Source: Sulfuritalea sp. (lineage in GTDB: Bacteria > Pseudomonadota > Gammaproteobacteria > Burkholderiales > Rhodocyclaceae). From it: 64,000 nt of DNA. Below, piece by piece: positions 53,599-62,738 of this stretch. Positions within the stretch are counted from its first letter, which is position 1; every line of letters starts with the position of its first letter. The stretch lies in contig JALNYT010000010.1 in assembly GCA_023229685.1 (NCBI GenBank), forward strand, positions 1 to 64,000, given 5' to 3'. The translations under genes were made by a program, and so were the position numbers. The notes beneath the pieces are model-generated. The model saw only the letters and a program-made list of their open reading frames with translations, had not been told where the DNA came from and did not search any database.

Positions 53599-54050
53599 AC
53601 CAGAGCGACTCGCTTTATGAGGACGCGATCAAGCAGTTTGCCCAGGCCGGCCACGGCCATGGGCAACTGGCAGCGGCCACGGGAGCGGCGAAGCTCGACA
53701 ATCCGCTGTGCGGCGATCGCGTCCGGGTGCAGGTGGCCGTGGCATCCGATCACATCGCCGCGATCGCCCATGACACCAAGGGTTGCCTGCTGTGCCGGGC
53801 CGCCGCTGCGGTGATCGGCTTGCGCGCCGTCGGGCAGGATGAGCTTGGCATCGAGGCCATCACCACTGGTCTGGAAAGCATGCTGAAGCATGGCAGTCCG
53901 GTGCCTGCGGCCTGGCCCGAACTGTCGATGTTCGAGCCGGCACGCGCCTATCCAAGCCGGCACCGCTGCGTCCTCCTGCCGTTTCGTGCCTTGCTCGCCG
54001 CGCTGCAGGAAAGTCGGCGCTCGCAACACGGCGATATTCCAGTCTTGTGA
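53595..54050 (+). CDS. SufU/IscU-like sulfur acceptor or scaffold protein
   Basis: This 151-aa protein is related to SufU/IscU. NPLCGDRV places Cys at 39; a second Cys pair lies in GCLLCRAAA and a third in SRHRCVLLPFRALL, the usual three-ligand arrangement. It starts in an ATGA overlap with the desulfurase, so the two probably form a sulfur-transfer pair. An unrelated scaffold role for iron-sulfur clusters of the hydroxylase small subunit is possible. Confidence 0.85.
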   Translation: MNQSDSLYEDAIKQFAQAGHGHGQLAAATGAAKLDNPLCGDRVRVQVAVASDHIAAIAHDTKGCLLCRAAAAVIGLRAVGQDELGIEAITTGLESMLKHGSPVPAAWPELSMFEPARAYPSRHRCVLLPFRALLAALQESRRSQHGDIPVL

Positions 54051-54084
54051 TTCCCCATGCGACTTTCCCCTAGCGAGATAGAAC

Positions 54085-54657
54085 GTGCCTACAGATAACG
54101 ATCGCAAACTGGTCCATACGCGGCAAATCACCTGTCGCGCCTTCCGCCTGAAGAATGGATTTCTCGAAATCGAAACCACGGTGACGGACGAAAAAGGCCA
54201 GGAAGTTCCATTCCGTTCCCGCCCGCCGGTGTTGGTCGGGGAGTTCATGCACCGCATGTCCCTGACCCTTACGATTGACGACGATTACGTCATACGGGAT
54301 GTCAAGGCCCGGACCCTGAAGGCGCCTTGGCCCATGTGCGGCGGCACCGACGAGGCCTACCGTGGGCTGATCGGGCTGCGCATCGGCGCCGGTTTTTCCC
54401 AGAAGGTGAGGGAGATCCTCGGCGGAGTGCAGGGCTGTACCCATGTCACGGAACTCGTCACGCAGGCCGCCAATACCTATATGCAGGCCTCATGGCCGGA
54501 CCGGATCTCCCGGCAGATCGCCATCGATCCGGATCCGCGGAACTGGCCTGGAAACCGCACACCGGCTTTCGTCAATCAGTGCCATGCCTGGCGTCAGGAT
54601 GGCGATACCATGCTTCACGAATACCCCGAACTGATACCGCCGAAGAAACAGACCTGA
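54085..54657 (+). CDS. DUF2889-like protein
   Basis: This 190-aa protein of unknown function resembles the DUF2889 group: CRAFRLKNGFLEIETTVTD, MCGGTDEAYRGLIGLRIGAG, then GGVQGCTHVTELV. Several conserved Cys and His (PMCGG, GCTH, QCHAW) could bind metal. It starts at GTG, 34 nt after the SufU-like gene, and is probably the last gene of the molybdenum-hydroxylase maturation operon. I know no biochemical role for the family. Confidence 0.8.
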   Translation: MPTDNDRKLVHTRQITCRAFRLKNGFLEIETTVTDEKGQEVPFRSRPPVLVGEFMHRMSLTLTIDDDYVIRDVKARTLKAPWPMCGGTDEAYRGLIGLRIGAGFSQKVREILGGVQGCTHVTELVTQAANTYMQASWPDRISRQIAIDPDPRNWPGNRTPAFVNQCHAWRQDGDTMLHEYPELIPPKKQT

Positions 54658-54856
54658 TCAAAGCCCGCCCAGGAATGCGGGGCTTTCCCCTGCGGCCAAG
54701 TTCAGGCAGTGAAATGAAAATTCCAACCATCTTCTGAACGACCGGCTCGAGACCATAATCCGTCATTAAATAGGAAGGTCCGGGACTTTGGTTCGGAGTA
54801 CCATCCCGGCATAGAGATATCCCTTCTATTCGAATGGACTTGGATGGCGACCGAAG

Positions 54857-57800
54857 ATGATGGGAAAGGCCAGATCTAAGCCGAACCCCGGCCCGGAATC
54901 GGCAGACGCAAGCATTGGCCAGCGACCAAATGCGAATTCTGCTTTCGGTCAATGGCTGTTGCTGGGCGCTGGCTTGCTCATCCTTGGCAGCGCGATCGGC
55001 TGGAATCTCTACTCCGAGCACAATTTGATCGATGCCCGCGAGCGTGAAAGACTGGCAATTCAGGCCGAGATCGTACACAGGAACGTGGAGCCGCAGTTGC
55101 TGTTGGCCAACCGTGTTATTGACGGAATCCTCAATAGTCTGCCGTCTTGGCGGGCAGAAAAGGACGGATTCAAACGCGCCAACCGTGAGTTGCAGGTTAT
55201 CAACGATACCTTGATCGGAATCCGGCCCATTCTGGTCATCAATGCCGATGGTACTGTCATTGCGTCCAGCAACGACACGCTCGTCGGCCGGAACTTCCTC
55301 AAGCGCGAATATTTTCAGACGGCCCTGAAGAACCCCGATCCAGGAATTCTTCACGTCAGCGCCCCGTTTGAGACAGTCCTCGGCACCTTTGTGATCAGCC
55401 TGTTTCGCACGATGCGTGGGCCGAATGGCGAATTCGCCGGCATCATCATCGTCAGCGCGGTCCCCGAGTATTTTTCAACCCTCCTCGATTCAGTTCGCTA
55501 CGCGTCGGACATGCGAACTTCCATCGTCCATGGCGATGGGAAAGTCTTCCTGGTCTCGCCTCAAGGGGACCGATTCGAGAACAAGGATCTGGCTAATCGC
55601 GGTACTTTCTTTACGCGTCATCGAGAGAGCGGGCAAGCCGCCAGCTTGTTCGTGGGGACCGTCTATTCAACGGGCGACGAACGCATGGTGGCCCAGCGCA
55701 CCATCCAACTCAACAAGCCTCCCATGGACAAGCCTCTGGTGGTCGGAGTCAGCCGCAATCTGCGGAGCATCTTCGCCGCCTGGCGGCGGGACTCCTACGT
55801 GCAAGGTGGCTTGTTTGGAGTGCTGGCCCTGATTTCGGTCTTGAGCCTGTATTCCTATCAGAAACGCCGGCGAGCCTACAGCCGGAGCGAACGGGAAAGA
55901 CGCGCCAGCGAAGAACAGTTGCGGGCATTTTACGAGTTGGACCTCGTCGGTTTGGCGATCACTTCACCCGCAAAAGGCTGGGTGCGTGTCAATCAATGTC
56001 TATGCCAAATGCTTGAATCTTCAGAACAGGAATTGCGCGGGACGACATGGGCGGAACTCACGCATCCGGAGGATCTGGCCGCCGATGTCGAGCAGTTCAA
56101 CAAATTGCTTACCAATGAAATCAATGGCTACAGCCTGGAAAAGCGCTTTATCAGTCGCACCGGAAAAGTTATTTCCACCAATCTGGTGGTGCGCTGCGTG
56201 CGCAAGGAAGCAGGCGATGTCGACTATGTGACGGCGATGGTCGAGGACATCAGCGAACGCAAGCAGGCAGAGCTGGCACTGCAGGATAGCAAGGAGCACT
56301 TCCGAAAAGTGGTCGAAGAGAGCCCGCTGGCGATGGCCCTGGTTGGCACGGATGGAACGATCGAGTACATCAATCGCAAGGCAATCGAAGTATTCGGTTA
56401 TCTGCCGCAGGACATACCAAACATGGATCGCTGGTGGGTCCAGGCGTATCCCGATGAAGCCTATCGCGCCCAAACTCTTGCGCTGTGGATGGGGCTGGTC
56501 GAGGGGGCGCTTGCCCACAACCGCGAGATCGAACCCCGGGAATACCGTGTCACCTGCAAGAATGGCAGCGTCAAGACGGTAGCCATCTTTGGCGTCTGGA
56601 TCGGAGACAAGGTCCTCGTCATTTTCGAGGACGTCACCGTCCGCAGGCAGACCGAAGAAGCACTCCGCGCCAGCCACGAAACCCTACGCAGCATTCTGGA
56701 AACCACGCTCGACGGCTTCTGGCGTCTTGACGCCAACGGCAATTTGCTCGACATCAACGTGGCCTACTGCCGACAGTCCGGCTATACGCGTAACGAACTG
56801 ATTGGCCGCCATGTCTCCAGCATTGATGTGGCGGAAAGCGCCGCCCAGATGGAAAAACATCTCCAATGGATCATCGAGAACGGCAGCGACCTGTTTGAAT
56901 CCAGGCACCGCCGCAAGGACGGCTCGATCTGGGACGTCGAGATCAGCGCCTCTTACCTCGATGTCGAGGGCGGCATGTTCGTCTCGTTTTTGCGCGATAT
57001 CACCGAACGCAAGCAGGCCAAGGATATCCTGAAGGCCAGCGAAGAAAAATACCGCGCCCTGGTCGAGACAACGAATACCGGCTACCTGATCGTGGACAGG
57101 GAGGGCAGGGTCATCGATGCGAATCCGGAATATGTCCGGCAAACCGGCCGCCGCGAACTTCGGGACATCCTCGGCAAGCCTGTCACGGAGTGGACTGCGG
57201 ATTATGAGAAAGACAGGAATCTGAGGGCCATCGCTCAATGCGCCAAGGATGGCTTCGTCAGGAACCTGGTCATTGACTATGCGGACGGGAACGGCCGGAT
57301 CACATCGATTGAGATCAATGCGACCAGCGTTGGGGATGGCGATTCAGTGCGGATCATATCGCTCTGTCGCGATGTCACCGAGCGCAGGCAGACAGAACAG
57401 CAGGTGTATCAACTGGCCTTTTATGACCCGCTCACCAAGCTGCCAAACCGACGCCTGCTCAACGATCGCCTGACCCAGGCCATGGCTGCCCACAAGCGCA
57501 GTGGCTGCTATGGCGCACTGATGTTTCTTGATCTGGATAATTTCAAGCTGCTGAATGACGGCTACGGACATGAACTGGGCGATCTGCTATTGATCGAGGC
57601 GGCCGAGAGACTGAAGAGTTGTGTGCGCGAGATGGACACCGTGGCGCGCTTCGGTGGTGATGAGTTTGTTGTCATGCTGATTGATTTGAGTGCGGACCAA
57701 GCGGAATCGGCCGCACATGCTGCAATCGTTGCCGAAAAAATTCACGGCACCTTGTCTGCGCCATACGTGATGGCCACGAGGCAAGAGGGGCGGGCAGATA

Positions 57801-57955
57801 TCACAGTCGAGCATCGTTGCACGGCGAGCATCGGCGTGACGTTGTTTATCCATCATGAAGCAAATCAGGACGATATCCTCAAGCGGGCTGACAGGGCAAT
57901 GTACCGGGCCAAAGAGGCCGGACGCAATTCGGTTCGGTTTTACGATCCGAACTAG
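54857..57955 (+). CDS. Membrane-anchored PAS/GGDEF diguanylate cyclase
   Basis: This 1032-aa signalling protein has a membrane helix at about 33-52, a roughly 260-residue periplasmic sensor (Cache-like), a second helix at about 315-333, four PAS/PAC-type modules (each ending in VxDISERKQAE-like linkers) and a C-terminal GGDEF domain. RFGGDEFVVML at about 930 is an intact active site, with the inhibitory REMD motif five residues upstream. It has no EAL domain, so it should synthesise cyclic di-GMP. It stands alone, with DUF2889 ending 199 nt upstream. Confidence 0.92.
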   Translation: MMGKARSKPNPGPESADASIGQRPNANSAFGQWLLLGAGLLILGSAIGWNLYSEHNLIDARERERLAIQAEIVHRNVEPQLLLANRVIDGILNSLPSWRAEKDGFKRANRELQVINDTLIGIRPILVINADGTVIASSNDTLVGRNFLKREYFQTALKNPDPGILHVSAPFETVLGTFVISLFRTMRGPNGEFAGIIIVSAVPEYFSTLLDSVRYASDMRTSIVHGDGKVFLVSPQGDRFENKDLANRGTFFTRHRESGQAASLFVGTVYSTGDERMVAQRTIQLNKPPMDKPLVVGVSRNLRSIFAAWRRDSYVQGGLFGVLALISVLSLYSYQKRRRAYSRSERERRASEEQLRAFYELDLVGLAITSPAKGWVRVNQCLCQMLESSEQELRGTTWAELTHPEDLAADVEQFNKLLTNEINGYSLEKRFISRTGKVISTNLVVRCVRKEAGDVDYVTAMVEDISERKQAELALQDSKEHFRKVVEESPLAMALVGTDGTIEYINRKAIEVFGYLPQDIPNMDRWWVQAYPDEAYRAQTLALWMGLVEGALAHNREIEPREYRVTCKNGSVKTVAIFGVWIGDKVLVIFEDVTVRRQTEEALRASHETLRSILETTLDGFWRLDANGNLLDINVAYCRQSGYTRNELIGRHVSSIDVAESAAQMEKHLQWIIENGSDLFESRHRRKDGSIWDVEISASYLDVEGGMFVSFLRDITERKQAKDILKASEEKYRALVETTNTGYLIVDREGRVIDANPEYVRQTGRRELRDILGKPVTEWTADYEKDRNLRAIAQCAKDGFVRNLVIDYADGNGRITSIEINATSVGDGDSVRIISLCRDVTERRQTEQQVYQLAFYDPLTKLPNRRLLNDRLTQAMAAHKRSGCYGALMFLDLDNFKLLNDGYGHELGDLLLIEAAERLKSCVREMDTVARFGGDEFVVMLIDLSADQAESAAHAAIVAEKIHGTLSAPYVMATRQEGRADITVEHRCTASIGVTLFIHHEANQDDILKRADRAMYRAKEAGRNSVRFYDPN

Positions 57956-57968
57956 CGAGTAACCGAAC

Positions 57969-57989
57969 AGCGGGTGTGACCGGCCCGCT
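57969..57989. terminator. Small hairpin at the convergent junction
   Basis: AGCGGG at 57969-57974 pairs with CCCGCT at 57984-57989 between the convergent cyclase and dehydrogenase/hydratase genes. It is short and overlaps the stop codon of the minus-strand gene, so its terminator role is weakly supported. Confidence 0.3.
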
Positions 57990-60000
57990 ACTTCGTCCGG
58001 CTGAAATCCGGCGGGCGCTTTTCCTTGAATGCGGTAATGCCTTCGCGGGCGCCTTCGGTGCAAGCCGACTGACCAAAGGCCGTGTAGCCTGTTTCCAGCG
58101 CGGCGGCAAAGGTCAGTGCGGCAGCAGCTTCGCGGATGGCCTGCTCAATGATGTCAATGCATTCGCGGCTGAGCACCTGCCCGTTTGCAGCCTTGGCTTC
58201 GATCACATCGATGGCAACCGCGACCGGTTCGTCTCCGATCGGGGTGACCTTTCCTGACAACTTGCCTACCCGCGCCACGGCCATGCGGATCAGCGATGAA
58301 TAATCCTCGGCCAGCCCGTCGACCACGCCGAGTTCGTGGGCGCGGGATGCTTTCAGGCGTTCGGCCTGACGCAGCATGGCGTTGAAGGTCGTGGCAGCAT
58401 GCGGCCAGCGACGATAGGGCACCACCATCGCGCCGATGCCGGGCACGATGCCCAAGGTCACCTCGGGAAGCTGCAACCAAGCGCGCTTCAGCGCCACGAT
58501 GCCGTGGCAGCGCATCGCCAGTTCGAGGCCACCCCCCAGCGCCATGCCGTTCAGCGCGGCAACCACAGGCTTTTGCATCTGGTCCAGATGCACCAGCAGG
58601 CGGGAGCAGTCGCGCGCGTACTTTGCGGAGGCCGGCGCATCGCCCAGCAGATCGACGAAGCGGCCGATGTCGGCGCCGGCGCAGAAGGCGCGCGTGCCGT
58701 AGCCGACGAGGACGAAACCTGTCACTTTCGGGTCCTTTTCATGACGGCGAATGACCGACAGAATTTCATCGGTCATTTCGTCATGCAATGCATTGAGGGC
58801 TTCAGGCCGGCGCAGGGTGATGACCTTCACGCTGTCGATGTCATCGACCAGGATGTGCCGCAGAAAACCTTGGTAGGCATCGAAGGCGCGCTTAGGCATG
58901 GGCATGCCGGGACGCTCGTCGCGCAGACGCATCAGCGCGCGGCCGCTGGTCGGCTCGCCCAGGTCGCGCATCAGGTCGAGCGGGCCATTCTTGAATCCGA
59001 GCGCGAGCCGGCAACCCAGGTCGAGGTCGGCCGAATCGCCGATCTTGCGGTCGACGATGTCCACACTCTGCGAGAACAGGATGCCGAGCAGGCGTTCGCG
59101 TACTGCTTGGGCGGCGGCCTCAGCCACCGGGACACGCTTGCCGGGCGGCACCGTGACCCAGGTGTCCACCGAGCGGAACACGGATGCCGGGCGATAGTGT
59201 TCGCCTTCCATCTCGGCCTGCAGCGTGTTGGTTTCGGTGATGATCGGATTGCCGCGCGCCAGGTTCAGCACGAAGAAGGGGCCGGCGTGCACGAACTCGG
59301 CGGCGACGCTATCGACTTCGGCGGCGGTGGCGCGGTCGAGCAGCATCGCCGACTCGTTGCACCAGTTGTCGAAGATGCGGTCGAGCATGAAGCAGGCCAC
59401 ATCGGCGGTCACCAGCGGCACCTTGCCGGTCATGCAGAACACCCAGCGCAGATACTCGATCACCGCCGGATCGGTTTTGTTCCAGCGGATGACTTCAACC
59501 GCCGGATTGCGCCAGGCCGGGGCGAAGAAATGCGTGACCGTGGCCCGCTGCGGGCGTTGCAGGGCGGAAAAGATCTGCGCCGCCGGCAGGGAACTGGTGT
59601 TGGAGGTGATGAGGGCATCGGGGCGGACCACCGCCTCGATCTGGGCAAAGATCTTGCGCTTGAGCGCCAGGTTTTCCGTGGCCGCTTCAAGCACCCAGTC
59701 GCACTCTGCAATGTCGGCATAGTCGAGCGTGCCGACCAGGTTCGAGGTTACTGCCGCCGCATCGGCTTCGCTCATCTTGCCCTTGGCCACAGCCTTCTTC
59801 GAGTAGTCCTGAAAGCGCAGCAAGGCGCTGTCCACTGCCTTTTGCGAGACATCTACCAGATACAGCTTCAGACCCGGCAGCGCGCTCTTGAGGTAGTAGC
59901 CGATGTCGGGTCCGATGGTGCCGGCGCCGATCACCGCGACGGCGCGCGGCATGGCCCGGGTTGGAGTGGCAAGCAGCGGATTGGCGAAGGGTGTGGTCAT
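57988..60000 (-). CDS. Fused 3-hydroxyacyl-CoA dehydrogenase / enoyl-CoA hydratase
   Basis: This 670-aa bifunctional beta-oxidation enzyme has the domain order dehydrogenase first, hydratase second, the reverse of FadB. The N-terminus has the NAD site VIGAGTIGPDIG, EAATENLALK, SNTSSLP and THFFAPAW. The C-terminal part from about 395 is a crotonase with FCAGADIGRF and GMALGGGLELAMRC. This order is known from archaeal crotonyl-CoA hydratase/3-hydroxybutyryl-CoA dehydrogenases. It could handle crotonyl-CoA from glutaryl-CoA dehydrogenase. The ATG at 60000 follows AGGATCC. Confidence 0.9.
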   Translation of the reverse strand: MTTPFANPLLATPTRAMPRAVAVIGAGTIGPDIGYYLKSALPGLKLYLVDVSQKAVDSALLRFQDYSKKAVAKGKMSEADAAAVTSNLVGTLDYADIAECDWVLEAATENLALKRKIFAQIEAVVRPDALITSNTSSLPAAQIFSALQRPQRATVTHFFAPAWRNPAVEVIRWNKTDPAVIEYLRWVFCMTGKVPLVTADVACFMLDRIFDNWCNESAMLLDRATAAEVDSVAAEFVHAGPFFVLNLARGNPIITETNTLQAEMEGEHYRPASVFRSVDTWVTVPPGKRVPVAEAAAQAVRERLLGILFSQSVDIVDRKIGDSADLDLGCRLALGFKNGPLDLMRDLGEPTSGRALMRLRDERPGMPMPKRAFDAYQGFLRHILVDDIDSVKVITLRRPEALNALHDEMTDEILSVIRRHEKDPKVTGFVLVGYGTRAFCAGADIGRFVDLLGDAPASAKYARDCSRLLVHLDQMQKPVVAALNGMALGGGLELAMRCHGIVALKRAWLQLPEVTLGIVPGIGAMVVPYRRWPHAATTFNAMLRQAERLKASRAHELGVVDGLAEDYSSLIRMAVARVGKLSGKVTPIGDEPVAVAIDVIEAKAANGQVLSRECIDIIEQAIREAAAALTFAAALETGYTAFGQSACTEGAREGITAFKEKRPPDFSRTK

Positions 60001-60290
60001 GGCGGGATCCTGTTTGTGTATGCGGTATACAATCGAAATTATCCAACATTATCTGCGATCGCACAATCGCCATGAGACGTTGCTACCGTCCTGGTGAAGG
60101 GGCGCTGCTATTGGCGAATAGGTCTTGGGCTTGCGGGAATGGCCACGGACGCAGTTGAAAGTTTCCGAAGGAACGCACCGCGCTGGCGCTGGCAGTGCGC
60201 CGAATCCCGTTCAAAAAAAGCGGCCATACAATTCTTGCGATTCATGTCGCACAACATGCCGCGGCGCTCTGCATCGCTGCGCCTGGATTG
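60001..60290. other. Intergenic region upstream of the fused dehydrogenase/hydratase
   Basis: No gene is supported here. TGTATGC-GGTATACA (about 60017-60031) is an imperfect dyad 17-31 bp upstream of the start codon, so it could be an operator over the promoter. The rest shows no terminator or repeat I can support. Confidence 0.4.
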
Positions 60291-60722
60291 CTAATGACCG
60301 ATGCGGATGTGCTCCCGTCGATTCGCTTCCGATACGAATTCTTCCAACTCGGGGTCCATGGCATTGCGCGAGGAGACAATTCCGATCGGTTTGCCGTTCT
60401 CGACGACTGGCGTGTGGCGGAAGCCATTTTCCTGCATCATCACCAGCGCGTATCCGTAAGACATATTGGGACCGACAGTCCTCGGCTCGGCCGTCATGAC
60501 CTCGGCCACTCGGGTGGTTCGCGCATCCAGTCCGCGCGCGATGACCCGAAACAATGCATCGCGTTCGGTAAAAATTCCGACCAGCCGCTCTTGGTCGACG
60601 ACCATTGCCGCCCCGGTCTTCTTCTTCGCCATCAATTCCGCAGCTTTGCTGACGGTGGTCTCAGGCGACAGGGAAAGAGCCTCCTTGCTCTTCATAACCT
60701 CTTTAACCAACAGATCAAACAC
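60291..60722 (-). CDS. CBS-domain protein
   Basis: This 143-aa protein is essentially one CBS-domain pair (Bateman module): VKEVMKSKEALSLSPETTV and GIFTERDALFRVI in the first, VAEVMTAEPRTVGPNM and RHTPVVENGKPIGIVSSRNA in the second. Such modules bind adenine nucleotides or S-adenosylmethionine. I chose a GTG start because GAGGGAGAAAATATA lies before it and it includes the first CBS strand; a TTG 99 nt upstream and an ATG inside the domain are alternatives. Partner unknown. Confidence 0.82.
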   Translation of the reverse strand: MFDLLVKEVMKSKEALSLSPETTVSKAAELMAKKKTGAAMVVDQERLVGIFTERDALFRVIARGLDARTTRVAEVMTAEPRTVGPNMSYGYALVMMQENGFRHTPVVENGKPIGIVSSRNAMDPELEEFVSEANRREHIRIGH

Positions 60723-60925
60723 TATATTTTCTCCCTCGACACTCCAAACGTGCGCCAAGTCGCTCTTGGCAACATTTTCTTGAGCGATGGTAAGGGGCTG
60801 GACGTCAACTGTTATTGACAATGATCAAACATACGTTGCACTGAGCCCCTTGCCTGGCCCGACCCAGGCTTCCGAGCGATCCGCACGACGGGTGGCAAGG
60901 CTTGCTGCTTGCCCGGTCCAAAAGC

Positions 60926-62101
60926 CTATGACTTGCGTGGTGCACTCGGCGTTATCAGGGCTTTCCAGAACACCATGAAATAGAGCGCGAACGCTGCCGC
61001 CCAGAGCCCGGCGGCGAGCGCGACTGCGCCGTGGGCCAAGCCATGGACGGTGGCCGCCAGGCGGACCAGGGCCGCGACGAACATCAGGACGTAGGCGACG
61101 AGCATGGCGCGCGGCACCACCAGAGGGCGGCCGGTGTGGCGCAGGCTGACGCGGGTCATCAGGCCCAGCATCATGAGCCCCAGGCTGCCTACGGTGAAGG
61201 CGTGCACCCAGGCGATTTCGGGGATGATTCCGGTCAACTCGGCGACGGCCTTGAGCACGAAGGCAAGCACCAGCCAGCCGAAGCCGAGGTGCATGACCAG
61301 CACCAGCGGCACGTCGGCCACGCGCCAGCCCTTCCAGCGGACGGTGCGCCAGCCGAGCAGCAATGCGCAGGCCAGCGCGCTGGCGCCGACCCATGCCGCC
61401 GGAGCGGCGGCAAGTTCCAGCACCGCGAGCAGGATCACTGCGCCAGCGGCGGCAATTTCCAGGTTCATGCTGAATGGCGCCTGATCGCCGCGGCCTTTCT
61501 CGCGCAGCGCGTTGCCGGTGAAAATCGGCGCCAGTACACCGCCCTTCAAGACATACAGAACGACTACCGCATACAGGGCGAGACGCATCGCTTGCCACAC
61601 TTCCGTGTAGTTCGTGGTGACTACGCCGTGGTGATAGATCAGGTTGGCGGCGAACAGCGCCAGCAGGATCGGCAACAGCAGGAGGTAGAGCCGGTTGCCG
61701 GCGCGCAGCAGTTGCGGCGTGACCATGATGAAGACGGCAGGGAACAGCAGGCAGTCGACCACCCCCGGCAGCAGCGGCGGCAACCACGGCGCGGTCCAGA
61801 ACGCTACACGCCCGGCCAGCCACAGGGCGACCAACAGAACCAGCCGCGATCCGCGGATTTCCTCGGTCCCCGCCCAGCTTGGCAGCGCCGTCAATACGAT
61901 GCCGGTGATGATCGCCGCCGAGAAGCCGAAAATGAACTCGTGGCCGTGCCGGAACTGCAGCGGTACCTCGCCGGAGGGCAGGTCCCATAGGCCGAGGAAT
62001 GCCCCCAGCCATGCGGCGACCAGCAGCGGCGCATACAGCGCGCCGAGGAAATAGAAGGGCCTGAAGGCGCTGGACCAAAGAGGGGCGCTGAGTAGTGGCA
62101 T
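60926..62101 (-). CDS. nnrS: NnrS-family membrane protein
   Basis: NnrS is a haem- and copper-containing integral membrane protein linked to nitric oxide resistance and denitrification. This 391-aa version is strongly hydrophobic, about 12 helices, with SAFRPFYFLGALYA near the start, FRHGHEFIFGF and HLGFGWLVLAFVLKA, the family's His-rich segments. The ATG at 62101 is preferred over an adjacent TTG. A 592-nt-long overlapping frame on the same strand is a shadow. It suggests a nitrate-respiring host. Confidence 0.9.
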   Translation of the reverse strand: MPLLSAPLWSSAFRPFYFLGALYAPLLVAAWLGAFLGLWDLPSGEVPLQFRHGHEFIFGFSAAIITGIVLTALPSWAGTEEIRGSRLVLLVALWLAGRVAFWTAPWLPPLLPGVVDCLLFPAVFIMVTPQLLRAGNRLYLLLLPILLALFAANLIYHHGVVTTNYTEVWQAMRLALYAVVVLYVLKGGVLAPIFTGNALREKGRGDQAPFSMNLEIAAAGAVILLAVLELAAAPAAWVGASALACALLLGWRTVRWKGWRVADVPLVLVMHLGFGWLVLAFVLKAVAELTGIIPEIAWVHAFTVGSLGLMMLGLMTRVSLRHTGRPLVVPRAMLVAYVLMFVAALVRLAATVHGLAHGAVALAAGLWAAAFALYFMVFWKALITPSAPRKS

Positions 62102-62174
62102 CAACCGGATTCAGTTTTGGGTCGTGGGCGGTAGCCGCGATGCTATCACCGACGGCAGACCTCCCGGGCTTGCC

Positions 62175-62738
62175 TCATAGCGCGCGACCGTATTCGAGGG
62201 CAGCGAGATTGACGGCACGCTGGCTCGGCCCGCTCAAGGCCGCGGTGGCTTCGCAGACCTCCTCGTAGGTAAAGGGGAAGTGTTCCCGGCTCGAGCCGAA
62301 ACCGAGCAGCACGAGATTGGCGACCATCGGCGTCTTCATCCGCAGCGCGACGGCATCGGCATTGCAGCTATGCACGACCACGCCCATTTCATCCAGCAAT
62401 TCGGCCACCCGGCGGTCGGGAAAGGCTTGTGCATCAGGAGCGTTGACCACGCACACGGCGCCCGTGCCGTTGCGCCTGGTGTGGAGATAGGGCAGGGTGC
62501 GATGAGCCTCCATGCAATCGAGTCCGAGCAGCAGATCGGCGTCGCCTTCGCAGATCAACGGGCTGTCGAACTCGCCTATCTTCAGATGGGTCATGACGGA
62601 GCCGCCACGCTGGGCCATGCCGAATGTCTGCGAGCCGAGTATCCGCAGCTTCTTGCGCTTCGCCATTTCGGTAAATACCTTGGCCGCGAAAAGTACGCCT
62701 TGTCCGCCGACGCCGGCGATGATGGTCTGGCATTTCAT
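62175..62738 (-). CDS. 2-oxoacid:ferredoxin oxidoreductase gamma-type subunit (indolepyruvate oxidoreductase beta-like)
   Basis: This 187-aa protein has the POR gamma/IorB domain: IIAGVGGQGVLFAAKVFTEM, then GSQTFGMAQRGGSVMTHLKI. In this family it is the small catalytic partner of a thiamine diphosphate subunit in indolepyruvate- or arylpyruvate-type oxidoreductases. It starts behind GGAGGTACGCAC and overlaps the upstream flavoprotein by ATGA. The large subunit is expected beyond the right edge. It would supply reduced ferredoxin, possibly to benzoyl-CoA reductase. Confidence 0.85.
   Translation of the reverse strand: MKCQTIIAGVGGQGVLFAAKVFTEMAKRKKLRILGSQTFGMAQRGGSVMTHLKIGEFDSPLICEGDADLLLGLDCMEAHRTLPYLHTRRNGTGAVCVVNAPDAQAFPDRRVAELLDEMGVVVHSCNADAVALRMKTPMVANLVLLGFGSSREHFPFTYEEVCEATAALSGPSQRAVNLAALEYGRAL

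Noticed and set aside
58336..60075. A 579-codon plus-strand frame opposite the fused dehydrogenase/hydratase
   Set aside because: It is a shadow frame of a strongly recognisable enzyme, rich in Gly/Arg/His without motifs.
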